In this document: positions 8,133 to 16,326 of the stretch, piece by piece
Layout: every line of letters begins with the position of its first letter
How positions within the stretch are numbered: position 1 is the first letter of the stretch
Source: an uncultured Candidatus Melainabacteria bacterium
Lineage (GTDB): Bacteria > Cyanobacteriota > Vampirovibrionia > Gastranaerophilales > Gastranaerophilaceae
NCBI GenBank assembly: GCA_934693165.1
Contig: CAKUUX010000002.1
Coordinates: forward strand, 139,291-203,290
Direction of reading: 5' to 3'
Length of the DNA: 64,000 nucleotides
The notes under the pieces: model-generated
Seen by the model: only the letters and a program-made list of their open reading frames with translations
What the model was told of the DNA's origin: nothing
The model's database searches: none
Made by a program: the position numbers and the translations under genes

Positions 8133-8867
8133 ATGGGACAAAAGACACATCCAACTGGATTTAGAGTAGGCGTAATTCAAAATTGGGCAAGCAGATGGTA
8201 TGCAAAATTTAAAGATTACGGTGAATTCGTAGCAGAAGATGCTAAAATCCGTAAATACATTAAGAAAAAATTATACAATGCAGGCGTTTCAAAAATCTTA
8301 ATTGATAGAAAAGCTCAAAATACAATCATTACAGTTGTTACAGCAAAACCTGGTATCGTAGTAGGTAGAGGTGGACAAGGTATTGAAGAATTAAAACAAG
8401 ATGTTTCTAAATATTTAGGCAAAACAGTTGTTTTAAACATTGTAGAAGTTGCAAGAGTAAATGCAGATGCACAATTAGTAGCAGAATCAATTGCTCAACA
8501 ACTAGAAAAACGTATCGCATTCAGAAGAGCAATGAAATCAGCAATGCAAAGAACAATGAGATCTGGCGTACAAGGTATCAAAGTTATGGTATCAGGTCGT
8601 TTAGGTGGTGCTGAAATCGCTCGTTCAGAATGGGCAAAAGAAGGTCGTATTCCACTTCAAACACTAAGAGCTGATGTAGATTACGGTTTCACAGAAGCAA
8701 ACACAATAATGGGTAAAATCGGCGTAAAAGTTTGGATTTTCAAAGGTAACTTAATGCCAGGCGAAAAAGCTGATATGAACATTAAAGCAAAAGGTGCTAA
8801 AGACGGCAACGAAAAAGGTGGCAGACGCCCAAGAAGAAAAATCGCTACTGAAACAGCAGCAGAATAG
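8133..8867 (+). CDS. rpsC: 30S ribosomal protein S3
   Basis: The 244-residue S3 begins GQKTHPTGFRVG. The KH domain has VVGRGGQGIEEL, and SGRLGGAEIARSEW marks the C-terminal domain. A Lys/Gly/Arg-rich tail (about 215-244) is longer than in E. coli. S3 lines the mRNA entry channel. Confidence 0.98.
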   Translation: MGQKTHPTGFRVGVIQNWASRWYAKFKDYGEFVAEDAKIRKYIKKKLYNAGVSKILIDRKAQNTIITVVTAKPGIVVGRGGQGIEELKQDVSKYLGKTVVLNIVEVARVNADAQLVAESIAQQLEKRIAFRRAMKSAMQRTMRSGVQGIKVMVSGRLGGAEIARSEWAKEGRIPLQTLRADVDYGFTEANTIMGKIGVKVWIFKGNLMPGEKADMNIKAKGAKDGNEKGGRRPRRKIATETAAE

Positions 8868-8905
8868 AAATTAATAAGAAATAATATAACAGGAGAACAA
8901 TAACA

Positions 8906-9322
8906 ATGTTAATGCCTAAAAAAACAAAACATCGTAAAATGATGAAAGGTAGAATGAAAGGTACTGAAACAAGAGGTACACAATTTGAATTCGGCCGTTA
9001 TGGTTTAAGAGCATTAGAACCAGGTTGGATTACAAGTAGACAAATAGAAGCAGCAAGACGTGCGATGACTCGTGAAATCAAACGTGGTGGTAATGTTTGG
9101 ATTAAAATTTTCCCAGATAAACCAATTACTGCAAAACCTGCTGAAACTCGTATGGGTTCTGGTAAAGGTAACTTAGAATACTGGGTAGCAGTAGTAAAAC
9201 CAAACAGAATGTTATTTGAATTAGATTACTTTGACAGAGAAGTTGCAATTCACGCATTAGAATTAGCAGCACAAAAATTACCAATCAAAGTTAAAGTAGT
9301 TGAAAAAGAAGCACAACAATAG
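8906..9322 (+). CDS. rplP: 50S ribosomal protein L16
   Basis: The 138-residue L16 starts MLMPKKTKHRK, so the first ATG is kept. GTQFEFGRYGLRALEPGWIT and RMGSGKGNLEYWVAVVK are diagnostic. It helps shape the A-site region of the 50S subunit. AGGAGAA lies before the start. Confidence 0.98.
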   Translation: MLMPKKTKHRKMMKGRMKGTETRGTQFEFGRYGLRALEPGWITSRQIEAARRAMTREIKRGGNVWIKIFPDKPITAKPAETRMGSGKGNLEYWVAVVKPNRMLFELDYFDREVAIHALELAAQKLPIKVKVVEKEAQQ

Positions 9323-9340
9323 TTTAAAAGGAAAATAAAA

Positions 9341-9538
9341 ATGAAATCAAAAGATATGCGTGAAAAATCAATTGAAGAACTTAAATCTTCAGTAGTTGAT
9401 TACAAAAAACAATTATTTGATTTAAGAGTTCAATTGGCAACTCACAAGCTTGAAAATACAGCTTTAATCAGAAAAACAAAAAAGAATATTGCACAAGCAA
9501 AAACAGTAATTAAAGAAAAAGAAAATGAGGTAAAATAA
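9341..9538 (+). CDS. rpmC: 50S ribosomal protein L29
   Basis: The 65-residue two-helix protein has the SIEELKSSVVDYKKQLFDLRVQ signature. It sits by L23 at the tunnel exit and is 1 bp from rpsQ. Confidence 0.96.
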   Translation: MKSKDMREKSIEELKSSVVDYKKQLFDLRVQLATHKLENTALIRKTKKNIAQAKTVIKEKENEVK

Positions 9539-9539
9539 A

Positions 9540-9785
9540 ATGCCTAAGAAAGAAAGACAAGGCGTAGTAGTAAGCGCAAAGATGGATAAAACAGTTGTAG
9601 TAAAAGTTGCAACATACGATCCACATCCAAAATACAAAAAAATTATGGAAACAACTACAAACTATAAAGCACATGATGAACAAAATCAATGTGAAGAAGG
9701 CGATGTAGTAAGAATTGTAGAATCAAAACCATCATCAAGAGATAAAAGATGGACAGTTCTAAATATTGTAGAAAAGAAAAAATAG
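9540..9785 (+). CDS. rpsQ: 30S ribosomal protein S17
   Basis: The 81-residue S17 contains RQGVVVSAKMDKTVVV and the EGDVVRIVESKPSSRDKRW motif of this OB-fold 16S-binding protein. It is a primary binder in 30S assembly. It is translationally coupled to rpmC: the ATG follows one base after the rpmC stop. Confidence 0.97.
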   Translation: MPKKERQGVVVSAKMDKTVVVKVATYDPHPKYKKIMETTTNYKAHDEQNQCEEGDVVRIVESKPSSRDKRWTVLNIVEKKK

Positions 9786-9843
9786 CTTGAAATAAAAGCT
9801 CTTTTGGATTTTAATAAAAGAAAAGACGAAAAAGGAAAAAACA

Positions 9844-10212
9844 ATGATACAACAAGAATCAAGATTAACTGTAGCAGATAATACAGGTGCAAAAGAACTT
9901 TTATGTATCCGTGTAATGGGCAGTTCAAATAAGAAATTTGCTCATGTAGGTGACGTAATTGTAGCAACAGTAAAAGATGCAACACCAAATATGGCAGTAA
10001 AAAAATCAGAAGTTGTAAAAGCAGTTGTTGTAAGAACAAAAGCTGACATTAAACGTAATGACGGTTCAGTAATCAGATTTGACGAAAATGCAGCAGTTAT
10101 TATCAACAAAGACGGCAACCCAAGAGGAACACGTGTATTTGGACCAGTTGCAAGAGAATTAAGAGATAAAAACTTTATGAAAATCGTATCTCTAGCACCT
10201 GAAGTTATTTAA
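9844..10212 (+). CDS. rplN: 50S ribosomal protein L14
   Basis: The 122-residue L14 begins MIQQESRLTVADNTGAKEL; the GTRVFGPVARELR segment near the C-terminus is diagnostic. L14 contacts L19 and 16S rRNA at an intersubunit bridge. Confidence 0.98.
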   Translation: MIQQESRLTVADNTGAKELLCIRVMGSSNKKFAHVGDVIVATVKDATPNMAVKKSEVVKAVVVRTKADIKRNDGSVIRFDENAAVIINKDGNPRGTRVFGPVARELRDKNFMKIVSLAPEVI

Positions 10213-10226
10213 GAAGGAAAAAAGAA

Positions 10227-10559
10227 ATGGCAGATAAGAAAAAATTACAAGTAAAAACAGGCGATAGAGTAATGGTTATCGCAGGTAAAGATAAAGGTAA
10301 AGTTGGCAACGTTACAAAAACAATGCCAGCTGAATCTAAAGTAGTAGTTGAAGGTGCAAACATGGTTACAAAAGCACAAAGACCAAACCCAATGGCTGGT
10401 GTACAAGGTGGTCTTGTAAAAATGGAAGCTCCTTTAGATAGCTCAAATGTAATGATCGTATGTCCAAACTGCGAGAAAGTTACAAGAGTTAAAACTGAAG
10501 TAAAAGATGACAAAAAAGTTCGTGTTTGCAAAAAATGCGGCGAAAAATTAGATGTATAG
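10227..10559 (+). CDS. rplX: 50S ribosomal protein L24
   Basis: This 110-residue protein has the KOW motif KTGDRVMVIAGKDKGKVG near residue 10. The C-terminal half carries CPNC...CKKC, a possible zinc-binding knuckle seen in many non-proteobacterial L24 proteins. It starts 50S assembly by binding 23S rRNA. Confidence 0.97.
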   Translation: MADKKKLQVKTGDRVMVIAGKDKGKVGNVTKTMPAESKVVVEGANMVTKAQRPNPMAGVQGGLVKMEAPLDSSNVMIVCPNCEKVTRVKTEVKDDKKVRVCKKCGEKLDV

Positions 10560-10608
10560 TGCAAGGTAGTTCTTGGCACGAAACCATCTTAAGGTAGAGG
10601 AAAGAAAA

Positions 10609-11163
10609 ATGACAGTAACAAAAAGCTTAAAAGAAAAATACGAAAACGAAGTTAGAAAAGCTATGAAAGAAAAATTTGGTTACACAAATGACATGGTTAT
10701 TCCAAAACTTCACAAAATTGTTTTGAATATGGGTGTTGGTGAAGCTTCACACAATTCAAAAATCGCAGAAGTTATTGATGCTCAATTAACAAAAATTGCT
10801 GGTCAAAAAGCAGTTGTTACAAAAGCTAAAAAATCAATCGCTTCATACAAATTAAGAGAAGGTATGCCAGTAGGTGCTATGGTTACTTTACGTGGCGAAA
10901 GAATGTATGACTTCTTACAAAAATTAATTTGTGTTGTATTACCAAGAATTCGTGACTTCCGTGGTATTAGCGCAAAAAGTTTCGATGGTAGAGGTAACTA
11001 CACATTAGGTTTAAAAGAACAAACATTGTTCCCTGAAATTTCATACGACGAAGTTGATTTAGTTAAAGGTATGAACATTTCAGTTATCACAACAGCAAAT
11101 ACTGATGAAGAAGCAAGAGAGTTGTTAAGACTTTTAGGTATGCCATTCAAAGGTTTAAAATAA
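10609..11163 (+). CDS. rplE: 50S ribosomal protein L5
   Basis: The 184-residue L5 has PKLHKIVLNMGVGEA and the C-terminal RDFRGISAKSFDGRGNYTLG. The ATG at 10609 is preferred because AGAGGAAAG lies just upstream. An in-frame TTG at 10573 would add 12 unconserved residues. L5 binds 5S rRNA together with L18. Confidence 0.96.
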   Translation: MTVTKSLKEKYENEVRKAMKEKFGYTNDMVIPKLHKIVLNMGVGEASHNSKIAEVIDAQLTKIAGQKAVVTKAKKSIASYKLREGMPVGAMVTLRGERMYDFLQKLICVVLPRIRDFRGISAKSFDGRGNYTLGLKEQTLFPEISYDEVDLVKGMNISVITTANTDEEARELLRLLGMPFKGLK

Positions 11164-11198
11164 GAAGTAAAAAGTAAGAAAAAATAAAGGAGAAAATC

Positions 11199-11405
11199 GT
11201 GGCTAAAAAAGCGATGATAAATAAAGAACAAACTAGAAGAGAACTTGCAGCAAAAGGCAAATACCCAACTGTTAGATTACATAACAGATGCAGTATTTGT
11301 GGTCGTCCTCACGGATATCACAGAGATTTTGGTATTTGCAGAATTTGCTTAAGAAAAATGGCTCACCAAGGTTTATTACCAGGTGTTACAAAAGCAAGTT
11401 GGTAG
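11199..11405 (+). CDS. rpsN: 30S ribosomal protein S14, zinc-type
   Basis: This short 68-residue S14 starts at GTG behind AAGGAG. It has the zinc ribbon CSIC..CRIC (CSICGRPHGYHRDFGICRIC), which defines the C+ or type Z form, and not the ~100-residue zinc-free form. It ends KASW as usual. Confidence 0.97.
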   Translation: MAKKAMINKEQTRRELAAKGKYPTVRLHNRCSICGRPHGYHRDFGICRICLRKMAHQGLLPGVTKASW

Positions 11406-11424
11406 TTTCCGTTCTTATAAAATG

Positions 11425-11462
11425 TACGACTATACTGCCTAAACAGTTTAGGTAAGTAGCAA
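11425..11462 (+). promoter_or_regulatory. Structured motif before rpsH
   Basis: In the 73-bp rpsN-rpsH gap the order TACGACT (11425), hairpin CCTAAA/TTTAGG with a 3-base loop (11438-11452) and GTAGCAA (11456-11462) repeats that of the rpsJ-rplC spacer, although the stem sequences differ. Preserved flanks around a covarying stem suggest an RNA element. Confidence 0.5.
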
Positions 11463-11478
11463 CAAAAAGGAAGAAAAA

Positions 11479-11874
11479 ATGAACACAGATCCAATAGCAG
11501 ATATGCTAACAAGAATCAGAAATGCAAACACTGTTTCTCACGAAACTGTTGAAATTCCTGCTTCAAAATTAAAAATCGAATTAGCAAAATTATTAAAAGA
11601 AGAAGGTTTTATTGAAAACTATGAAGTTGTTGAAAACGGCAAATTTAAGGCTATCAATATCACTTTGAAATACACAGATAAGAAAAAACCTGTTATTACA
11701 AATTTACAAAGAATTTCAACTCCAGGTTTAAGAACTTACTGTAAATCTAAAAAATTACCACAAGTATTAGGTGGTTTAGGTATTGCTATTATCTCTACAA
11801 GCAAAGGTCTATTAACAGATAGAAAAGCTCGTAAAGAAAATATCGGTGGCGAAATTCTTTGCTACGTTTGGTAG
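11479..11874 (+). CDS. rpsH: 30S ribosomal protein S8
   Basis: The 131-residue S8 begins NTDPIADMLTRIRNAN and ends with STSKGLLTDRKARKENIGGEILCYVW. It binds the central domain of 16S rRNA and, in E. coli, represses the spc operon. A strong intrinsic terminator follows its stop codon. Confidence 0.98.
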   Translation: MNTDPIADMLTRIRNANTVSHETVEIPASKLKIELAKLLKEEGFIENYEVVENGKFKAINITLKYTDKKKPVITNLQRISTPGLRTYCKSKKLPQVLGGLGIAIISTSKGLLTDRKARKENIGGEILCYVW

Positions 11875-11887
11875 TTAATTAAACTTT

Positions 11888-11919
11888 AAAAAGACTTGCC
11901 TTTGAGGTAAGTCTTTTTT
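11888..11919 (+). terminator. Intrinsic terminator inside the spc operon
   Basis: An 11-bp stem AAAGACTTGCC/GGTAAGTCTTT (one G-U pair) with a 5-base loop runs into TTT TTT directly after rpsH. It overlaps the promoter elements at 11896-11924, so termination and reinitiation are coupled in one 35-bp segment. Confidence 0.75.
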
Positions 11920-11924
11920 ATAAT
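11896..11924 (+). promoter_or_regulatory. Predicted promoter before rplF, overlapping the terminator
   Basis: TTGCCT (11896-11901), a 17-bp spacer and TATAAT (11919-11924) form a near-consensus promoter whose -35 box lies in the terminator stem. It closely resembles the lysC promoter (TTGCCA-17-TATAAT). Confidence 0.55.
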
Positions 11925-11991
11925 AATTTTTGTTAGGTGAAATTGGTAGAAAAGCCTAACTTGATAGAATATACCATAAGGAGAAATGAAA

Positions 11992-12531
11992 ATGTCAAGA
12001 ATCGGTAAATTACCTGTTGAAATTCCTGCAGGCGTTGAAGTAAAAATTGACGGTCAATTAGTTACTGCAAAAGGACCAAATGGTACTGAATCAGTAGATG
12101 TAAGACCAGAAATTTCAGTAAAAGTTGAAGATAACCATATTATCTTAACTCCAGTAAATGACGAAAGAAAAACAAATGCTTTACACGGTTTATCAAGAAC
12201 TTTAGTTGCAAACGCAGTTAAAGGTGTAAAAGATGGTTTCGAAAAGAAATTAGAAATTGTTGGTGTTGGTTACCGTGCTAACATGGAAGGCAAAAACTTA
12301 AACTTGGTTTTAGGTTATTCTCACCCAATTTTAATTGAAACACCAGAAGGTATTACAATCGCTGTTGATGCTAATACAAAAATTTCTGTAAAAGGTTCAA
12401 ATAAACAATTGGTTGGTGATATTGCCGCTTTAATTAGAAGCAAACGTCCACCTGAAGTTTACAAAGGAAAAGGTGTTAAATACGAAGGTGAACACATCAG
12501 ACGTAAAGCTGGTAAAGCTGGTAAGAAATAA
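11992..12531 (+). CDS. rplF: 50S ribosomal protein L6
   Basis: The 179-residue L6 starts SRIGKLPVEIPAGVEV. The ATG at 11992 is chosen because AAGGAG (11978-11983) is 8 bp away; the in-frame ATG at 11986 is only 2 bp away. GYSHPILIETPEGI and the C-terminal KRPPEVYKGKGVKYEGE are diagnostic. Confidence 0.97.
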   Translation: MSRIGKLPVEIPAGVEVKIDGQLVTAKGPNGTESVDVRPEISVKVEDNHIILTPVNDERKTNALHGLSRTLVANAVKGVKDGFEKKLEIVGVGYRANMEGKNLNLVLGYSHPILIETPEGITIAVDANTKISVKGSNKQLVGDIAALIRSKRPPEVYKGKGVKYEGEHIRRKAGKAGKK

Positions 12532-12682
12532 TGCGTGAGCCGAAGTGAAGCCTTTATGATTTCACAGGAGCAATAAACGAGCGAGCAAAGGTGGTGACCT
12601 TAGCAAACTCAAAAGTAAAAACAAGTAGCCCATAGAAACCCTTGAATTTATTCAAGAAGGTTTAGGTAAAAGGAGAAAGAAA
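12532..12682 (+). promoter_or_regulatory. Structured spacer before rplR
   Basis: This 151-bp gap has no open frame. It has three hairpins: GTGAA/TTCAC near 12550-12564, AAGGT/ACCTT (12588-12601) followed by TAGCAA, and a nested AACC-CTTGAA/TTCAAG-GGTT just before the ribosome site. The middle one resembles the rplC and rpsH leader motif. It may be a regulatory leader. Confidence 0.4.
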
Positions 12683-13051
12683 ATGATTAAACAAGAAATT
12701 AGAAAAAACAAAGTTCAAAAAAGACACCAATCTATTCGTGTTAAAATCTCAGGAACTTCAGAAGCTCCAAGATTAGCAGTTTATAGAAGTACAAAACACA
12801 TCTATGCTCAAATCATTGATGATACAAAACACGTAACATTAGCATCTGCTTCATCATTAGACAAAGATTTAAAAGAAACTTTAAATCATGGTGGTAATAT
12901 TGAAGCTGCTAAAGTAATTGGTAAAACTGTTGCAGAAAAAGCTTTAAAAGCTGGTATCAAAGACGTAGTTTTTGATAGAGGTGGTTTCTTATATCACGGA
13001 AGAATCGCTGCATTAGCTGATGCTGCAAGAGAAGCAGGTTTGAACTTCTAG
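12683..13051 (+). CDS. rplR: 50S ribosomal protein L18
   Basis: The 122-residue L18 has RLAVYRSTKHIYAQIIDD and the C-terminal FDRGGFLYHGRIAALADAAREAGLNF. It binds 5S rRNA. It is the last gene of the operon here; S5, L30, L15 and SecY, which normally follow, are missing from this site. Confidence 0.98.
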   Translation: MIKQEIRKNKVQKRHQSIRVKISGTSEAPRLAVYRSTKHIYAQIIDDTKHVTLASASSLDKDLKETLNHGGNIEAAKVIGKTVAEKALKAGIKDVVFDRGGFLYHGRIAALADAAREAGLNF

Positions 13052-13068
13052 TTCAATGTAAAATCTTT

Positions 13069-13104
13069 AGAGGCGACTTTGTTAAACAAAGTCGCCTCTT
13101 TTTT
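13069..13104 (+). terminator. Intrinsic terminator after rplR
   Basis: A perfect 13-bp stem AGAGGCGACTTTG/CAAAGTCGCCTCT with a TTAAA loop is followed by six T. It closes the ribosomal operon. Confidence 0.9.
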
Positions 13105-13192
13105 ATGAAAAATCCTATATTCAGATGATACTTTTTCCTTCAAAGCGTGTGATTATATATATTAGATATAGGGATTTTAAGGGGGTATATTC

Positions 13193-13966
13193 GTGAATTT
13201 TACTGCGATATTTGCGCTTGTATTCGGTATTGGTGTAATGTTTGCGTCACAAATGTTTGATGGTGCTTCATTATCTTTGTTTGTTCAACCAGAAGCGTTT
13301 TTTATTGTTGTCGGTGGCAGTTTTTGCGCAATTCTGTTAAACTTTAACTTTAGTATTGTGCTAGGAGCTTTAAAATCTTTAAAAGAAGTCTTTTTAAAAG
13401 ATGAAAATAAAAGTGTTAGAATAGTCGAAGAAATAGTTCAAATTTCTTATTTTGCCAGAAAGAATGGCATGTTTGCTTTACAAGGTTTAGTTGATAAAGT
13501 TTCTGATAATTTTTTAGCACGTGCTTTGCAACTGGCTTTAGACTTGAATAATCCTCAACTTTTATATGATATTTTAACTTCAGAAATTTCTTATGAGGAA
13601 GAAGAGGAATTGATTAATTCAAGAGTTTATGAAGCTCTTGGAGGTTATGCTCCAACTTTTGGTATTGTTGGTGCTGTAATGGGTTTAATTCAAGTTATGA
13701 AAGATATTAATAATTTTGAATTACTAGGCGTAGGTATTGCAACGGCATTTGTATCTACTCTATATGGTGTCGGGATTGCTAATTTAATTTTCTTACCTAT
13801 TGCTGGAAACTTAAAACATAAAACGAGAGAAAAAATCTTGTTAAAAGAAGTTATGGTGCAAGGTGTAATTTCTATTATGATGCAAGAAAATCCTGCTATT
13901 ATTGAGGAAAAACTGATTGCATACTTAAAGTATCACAATAAAAGACGTTTAGAGGTTCCAGCATAG
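13193..13966 (+). CDS. motA: Flagellar stator protein MotA
   Basis: The 257-residue MotA has four membrane helices. The first are FTAIFALVFGIGVMF and EAFFIVVGGSFCAILL; the last pair hold APTFGIVGAVMGLIQVM and FVSTLYGVGIANLIFLPIAG. The cytoplasmic loop (about 75-150) carries the acidic and basic residues that push on FliG. With MotB it forms the proton- or sodium-driven stator. GTG is the start, behind AAGGGGG at 6 bp. It heads the operon motA-motB-fliL-fliM-fliN. Confidence 0.93.
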   Translation: MNFTAIFALVFGIGVMFASQMFDGASLSLFVQPEAFFIVVGGSFCAILLNFNFSIVLGALKSLKEVFLKDENKSVRIVEEIVQISYFARKNGMFALQGLVDKVSDNFLARALQLALDLNNPQLLYDILTSEISYEEEEELINSRVYEALGGYAPTFGIVGAVMGLIQVMKDINNFELLGVGIATAFVSTLYGVGIANLIFLPIAGNLKHKTREKILLKEVMVQGVISIMMQENPAIIEEKLIAYLKYHNKRRLEVPA

Positions 13967-13969
13967 ATT

Positions 13970-14602
13970 ATGAGAAATGATTATTACTCAAATTCAAAAG
14001 ATTATATTAATAGATGGGTAGTTTCTTACTCAGATTTTGTAACCATGCTTTTAGCCTTGTTTATTGTTATGTTTGCTATTTCTCATAATGTAAATAAAGA
14101 GCAGGCAAAGATTATCGAAGATAACAATCTGAAAGTTGTAGAAAATATCTCTGAGGCTCCGACAAAAACAGCTGACGAGCTTATAAAAGAATTAAATGAA
14201 AAATTGGCAAACAATTCTTCTGTTAAATTGGTGAAAGATGACAGAGGCTTGATTGTTAGGATGAATAATAGTATACTTTTTGATGAAGGTTCTGCTATAA
14301 TAAAGAAAAATGCATCAAAGACTTTGGATGAAGTAATTGGTGTTATATCACAAGTTGACAATAAAGTTTTGGTGGAAGGACATACTGATTCAACACCTAT
14401 AAATACAAAAACTTATCCGTCAAACTGGGAATTATCAACAGCGAGAGCAACAAATATTATCGGTTATATCTTAAGAACTGGTAAAATTGCGCCACAACGC
14501 TTGTCAGCAGCAGGTTATGGAGAATATATGCCAATCGCAGATAATACATCAATTGGTGGACGACTTTTGAACCGAAGAGTTGATATAATTATTTTAAAAT
14601 AG
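13970..14602 (+). CDS. motB: Flagellar stator protein MotB
   Basis: The 210-residue MotB has one N-terminal membrane helix, YSDFVTMLLALFIVMFAI, with the ion-binding Asp22. After a short periplasmic linker, an OmpA-like peptidoglycan-binding domain follows (FDEGSAIIKKNA, then LVEGHTDSTPI and LSTARATNIIGYI, ending GRLLNRRVDIII). It anchors the stator to the wall. It starts 3 bp after motA. At 210 residues it is compact for MotB. Confidence 0.94.
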   Translation: MRNDYYSNSKDYINRWVVSYSDFVTMLLALFIVMFAISHNVNKEQAKIIEDNNLKVVENISEAPTKTADELIKELNEKLANNSSVKLVKDDRGLIVRMNNSILFDEGSAIIKKNASKTLDEVIGVISQVDNKVLVEGHTDSTPINTKTYPSNWELSTARATNIIGYILRTGKIAPQRLSAAGYGEYMPIADNTSIGGRLLNRRVDIIILK

Positions 14603-14636
14603 ATTTAAAATTAATCGCAATAGATTGGAGAGTAAT

Positions 14637-15290
14637 ATGGCTAAACCAACAGCACCAAGAGATAATAAACCTCAAACTCGTGAAGAAGAAGAAAATAAAG
14701 ATAAAAAGCCTTTTCAACTTGATTCAAATGTCAAGATGATTTTGATAGTTGTTCTATCAATGTTGTTAGGAGGTATCATTTTCTTGTGCTTGAACTACGT
14801 ATTAATTGACAATTTATTAGGTTCAAAATTACCACAACAAACTCAAACTGAAGATAATGGAGAAGATACTTCTGATGAAGAAGAACAAGTTGAAAAAGGT
14901 ATAATTGTTGACTTAGGCGACTTTGTTTTAAACTTAGCAGATGTTGATTCAAAAAGATACTTAAAGGCAAATGTCGCTTTAGAATTATCAAAACTTCCAA
15001 CAGATCCTGATTTGTCAGCTAACCAACCTGCAGAAGGTGATGGACATGGTGGTCACGGTGGTGGCGAAGCAGCTGATCCAATGAAAGCTGTTGAAATGGA
15101 AATGGCTCAATATAAGCCAGCAATTAGAGATGCTATTATTACTACATTATCTAGTAAAACATCTTCAGAAGTTGCTACGACAGTAGGTAAAGAATTAGTT
15201 AAAGAACAAATTGCTCAAGATGTTAATGCAATCTTTGCAGGCACAAGAGAAGTTATAAGAGTAAGCTTCGGACAATTTATTATTCAGTAG
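14637..15290 (+). CDS. fliL: Flagellar basal-body protein FliL
   Basis: The 217-residue FliL has a charged N-terminus, one membrane helix (VKMILIVVLSMLLGGIIFLCL, about 33-53) and a periplasmic domain with VDLGDFVLNLAD and RDAIITTLSSKTSSEV, ending VSFGQFIIQ. FliL rings surround the stator. A Gly/His-rich insert (GDGHGGHGGGEAADP) sits before the second half of the domain and is unusual. ATG 14637 follows GGAGAG at 5-6 bp; the earlier in-frame TTG lacks a ribosome site. Confidence 0.9.
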   Translation: MAKPTAPRDNKPQTREEEENKDKKPFQLDSNVKMILIVVLSMLLGGIIFLCLNYVLIDNLLGSKLPQQTQTEDNGEDTSDEEEQVEKGIIVDLGDFVLNLADVDSKRYLKANVALELSKLPTDPDLSANQPAEGDGHGGHGGGEAADPMKAVEMEMAQYKPAIRDAIITTLSSKTSSEVATTVGKELVKEQIAQDVNAIFAGTREVIRVSFGQFIIQ

Positions 15291-15308
15291 AAAGGATTTT
15301 AGTTTAAA

Positions 15309-16310
15309 TTGGCTACATCAGATTATGATATTGACAATAATGGAATACTTGATGACTTTGGTGATTCTTTCGCTGGTTTAGGTGATGAGTCTGACGTTAA
15401 AAAGTCTTATAAGTTGTATAACTTTAAAAGACCAGACAAATTCTCAAAAGACCATTTAAGAGCGTTGCAAGATTTACACAGAGAGTTTTCAAGACAAATT
15501 TCATTGGTTTTAACAGCATATTTGCGTATGCGTGTTGAGATTGATGTAGTTTCAACCGACCAATTGACTTATGACGAATTCATTCGTTCTATGCCAACAC
15601 CATTTACTATTGGTATTTTTGAACTTAAACCACTACCAGGTCAAATTCTTTTGGGTACAAGTTTTGAAATTTTATCTTGCGTAGTTGACCGTATGCTAGG
15701 TGGCTCAGGTTTAAGTGAAACTAAACAACGTGAATTAACAGTAGTTGAAGATGCTTTAGCGAGAAAGATTTTTGAAAAAATTATTAAAACTGTTGAAAAC
15801 ACTTGGGGTAATATTTTACCAGTACAAGGCGAATTAATTGGTTTGGATAGCAGTTACCAAATGGTTCAAGTTGCAGGTGCAGGTGAAATCGTAGCCTTAA
15901 TTACATTTGAAGTTCAAATAGCTGGTAAATATTTTGGCTTAATGAGCTTATGTTTCCCATATCCTGTTTTAGAAAATGTAATTGGTAGCTTGTCAGCACA
16001 ACATATTTTCCAAACAAAAGGTATTGTTGCAACAACAGAAGAACGTCAAAAAATGATTCAAAAATTGAATACATCAACAGTTGATGTAGATGTTTTATTT
16101 GGTTCTACGGATATTACATTGGAAGAATTTTTAGAACTAAAAGAAGGTGATATTATTAAACTTGATAACAAAACAAAGGATGATTTGGTTGTTAAGATTA
16201 ATAATGAAAAGAAATTTTTCGCAAGACCAGGAATTAGAAAAAATAAAGTATGCGTAAAGATTTCAGATATTTACGACGCACAAACTGACTTTTTAAAAGA
16301 TTTTATGTAG
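15309..16310 (+). CDS. fliM: Flagellar motor switch protein FliM
   Basis: The 333-residue FliM shows LRALQDLHREFSRQISLVLTAYLRM, the start of the CheC/FliM middle domain, and a C-terminal SPOA domain with VDVDVLFGSTDITLEEFLELKEGDIIKLD. It forms the C-ring with FliN and FliG. The N-terminus is acidic (DNNGILDDFGDSFAGLG); the usual CheY-binding EIDALL-type motif is not recognisable. TTG start, 18 bp after fliL. Confidence 0.92.
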   Translation: MATSDYDIDNNGILDDFGDSFAGLGDESDVKKSYKLYNFKRPDKFSKDHLRALQDLHREFSRQISLVLTAYLRMRVEIDVVSTDQLTYDEFIRSMPTPFTIGIFELKPLPGQILLGTSFEILSCVVDRMLGGSGLSETKQRELTVVEDALARKIFEKIIKTVENTWGNILPVQGELIGLDSSYQMVQVAGAGEIVALITFEVQIAGKYFGLMSLCFPYPVLENVIGSLSAQHIFQTKGIVATTEERQKMIQKLNTSTVDVDVLFGSTDITLEEFLELKEGDIIKLDNKTKDDLVVKINNEKKFFARPGIRKNKVCVKISDIYDAQTDFLKDFM

Positions 16311-16326
16311 AGGAGAGGGTTAATTT

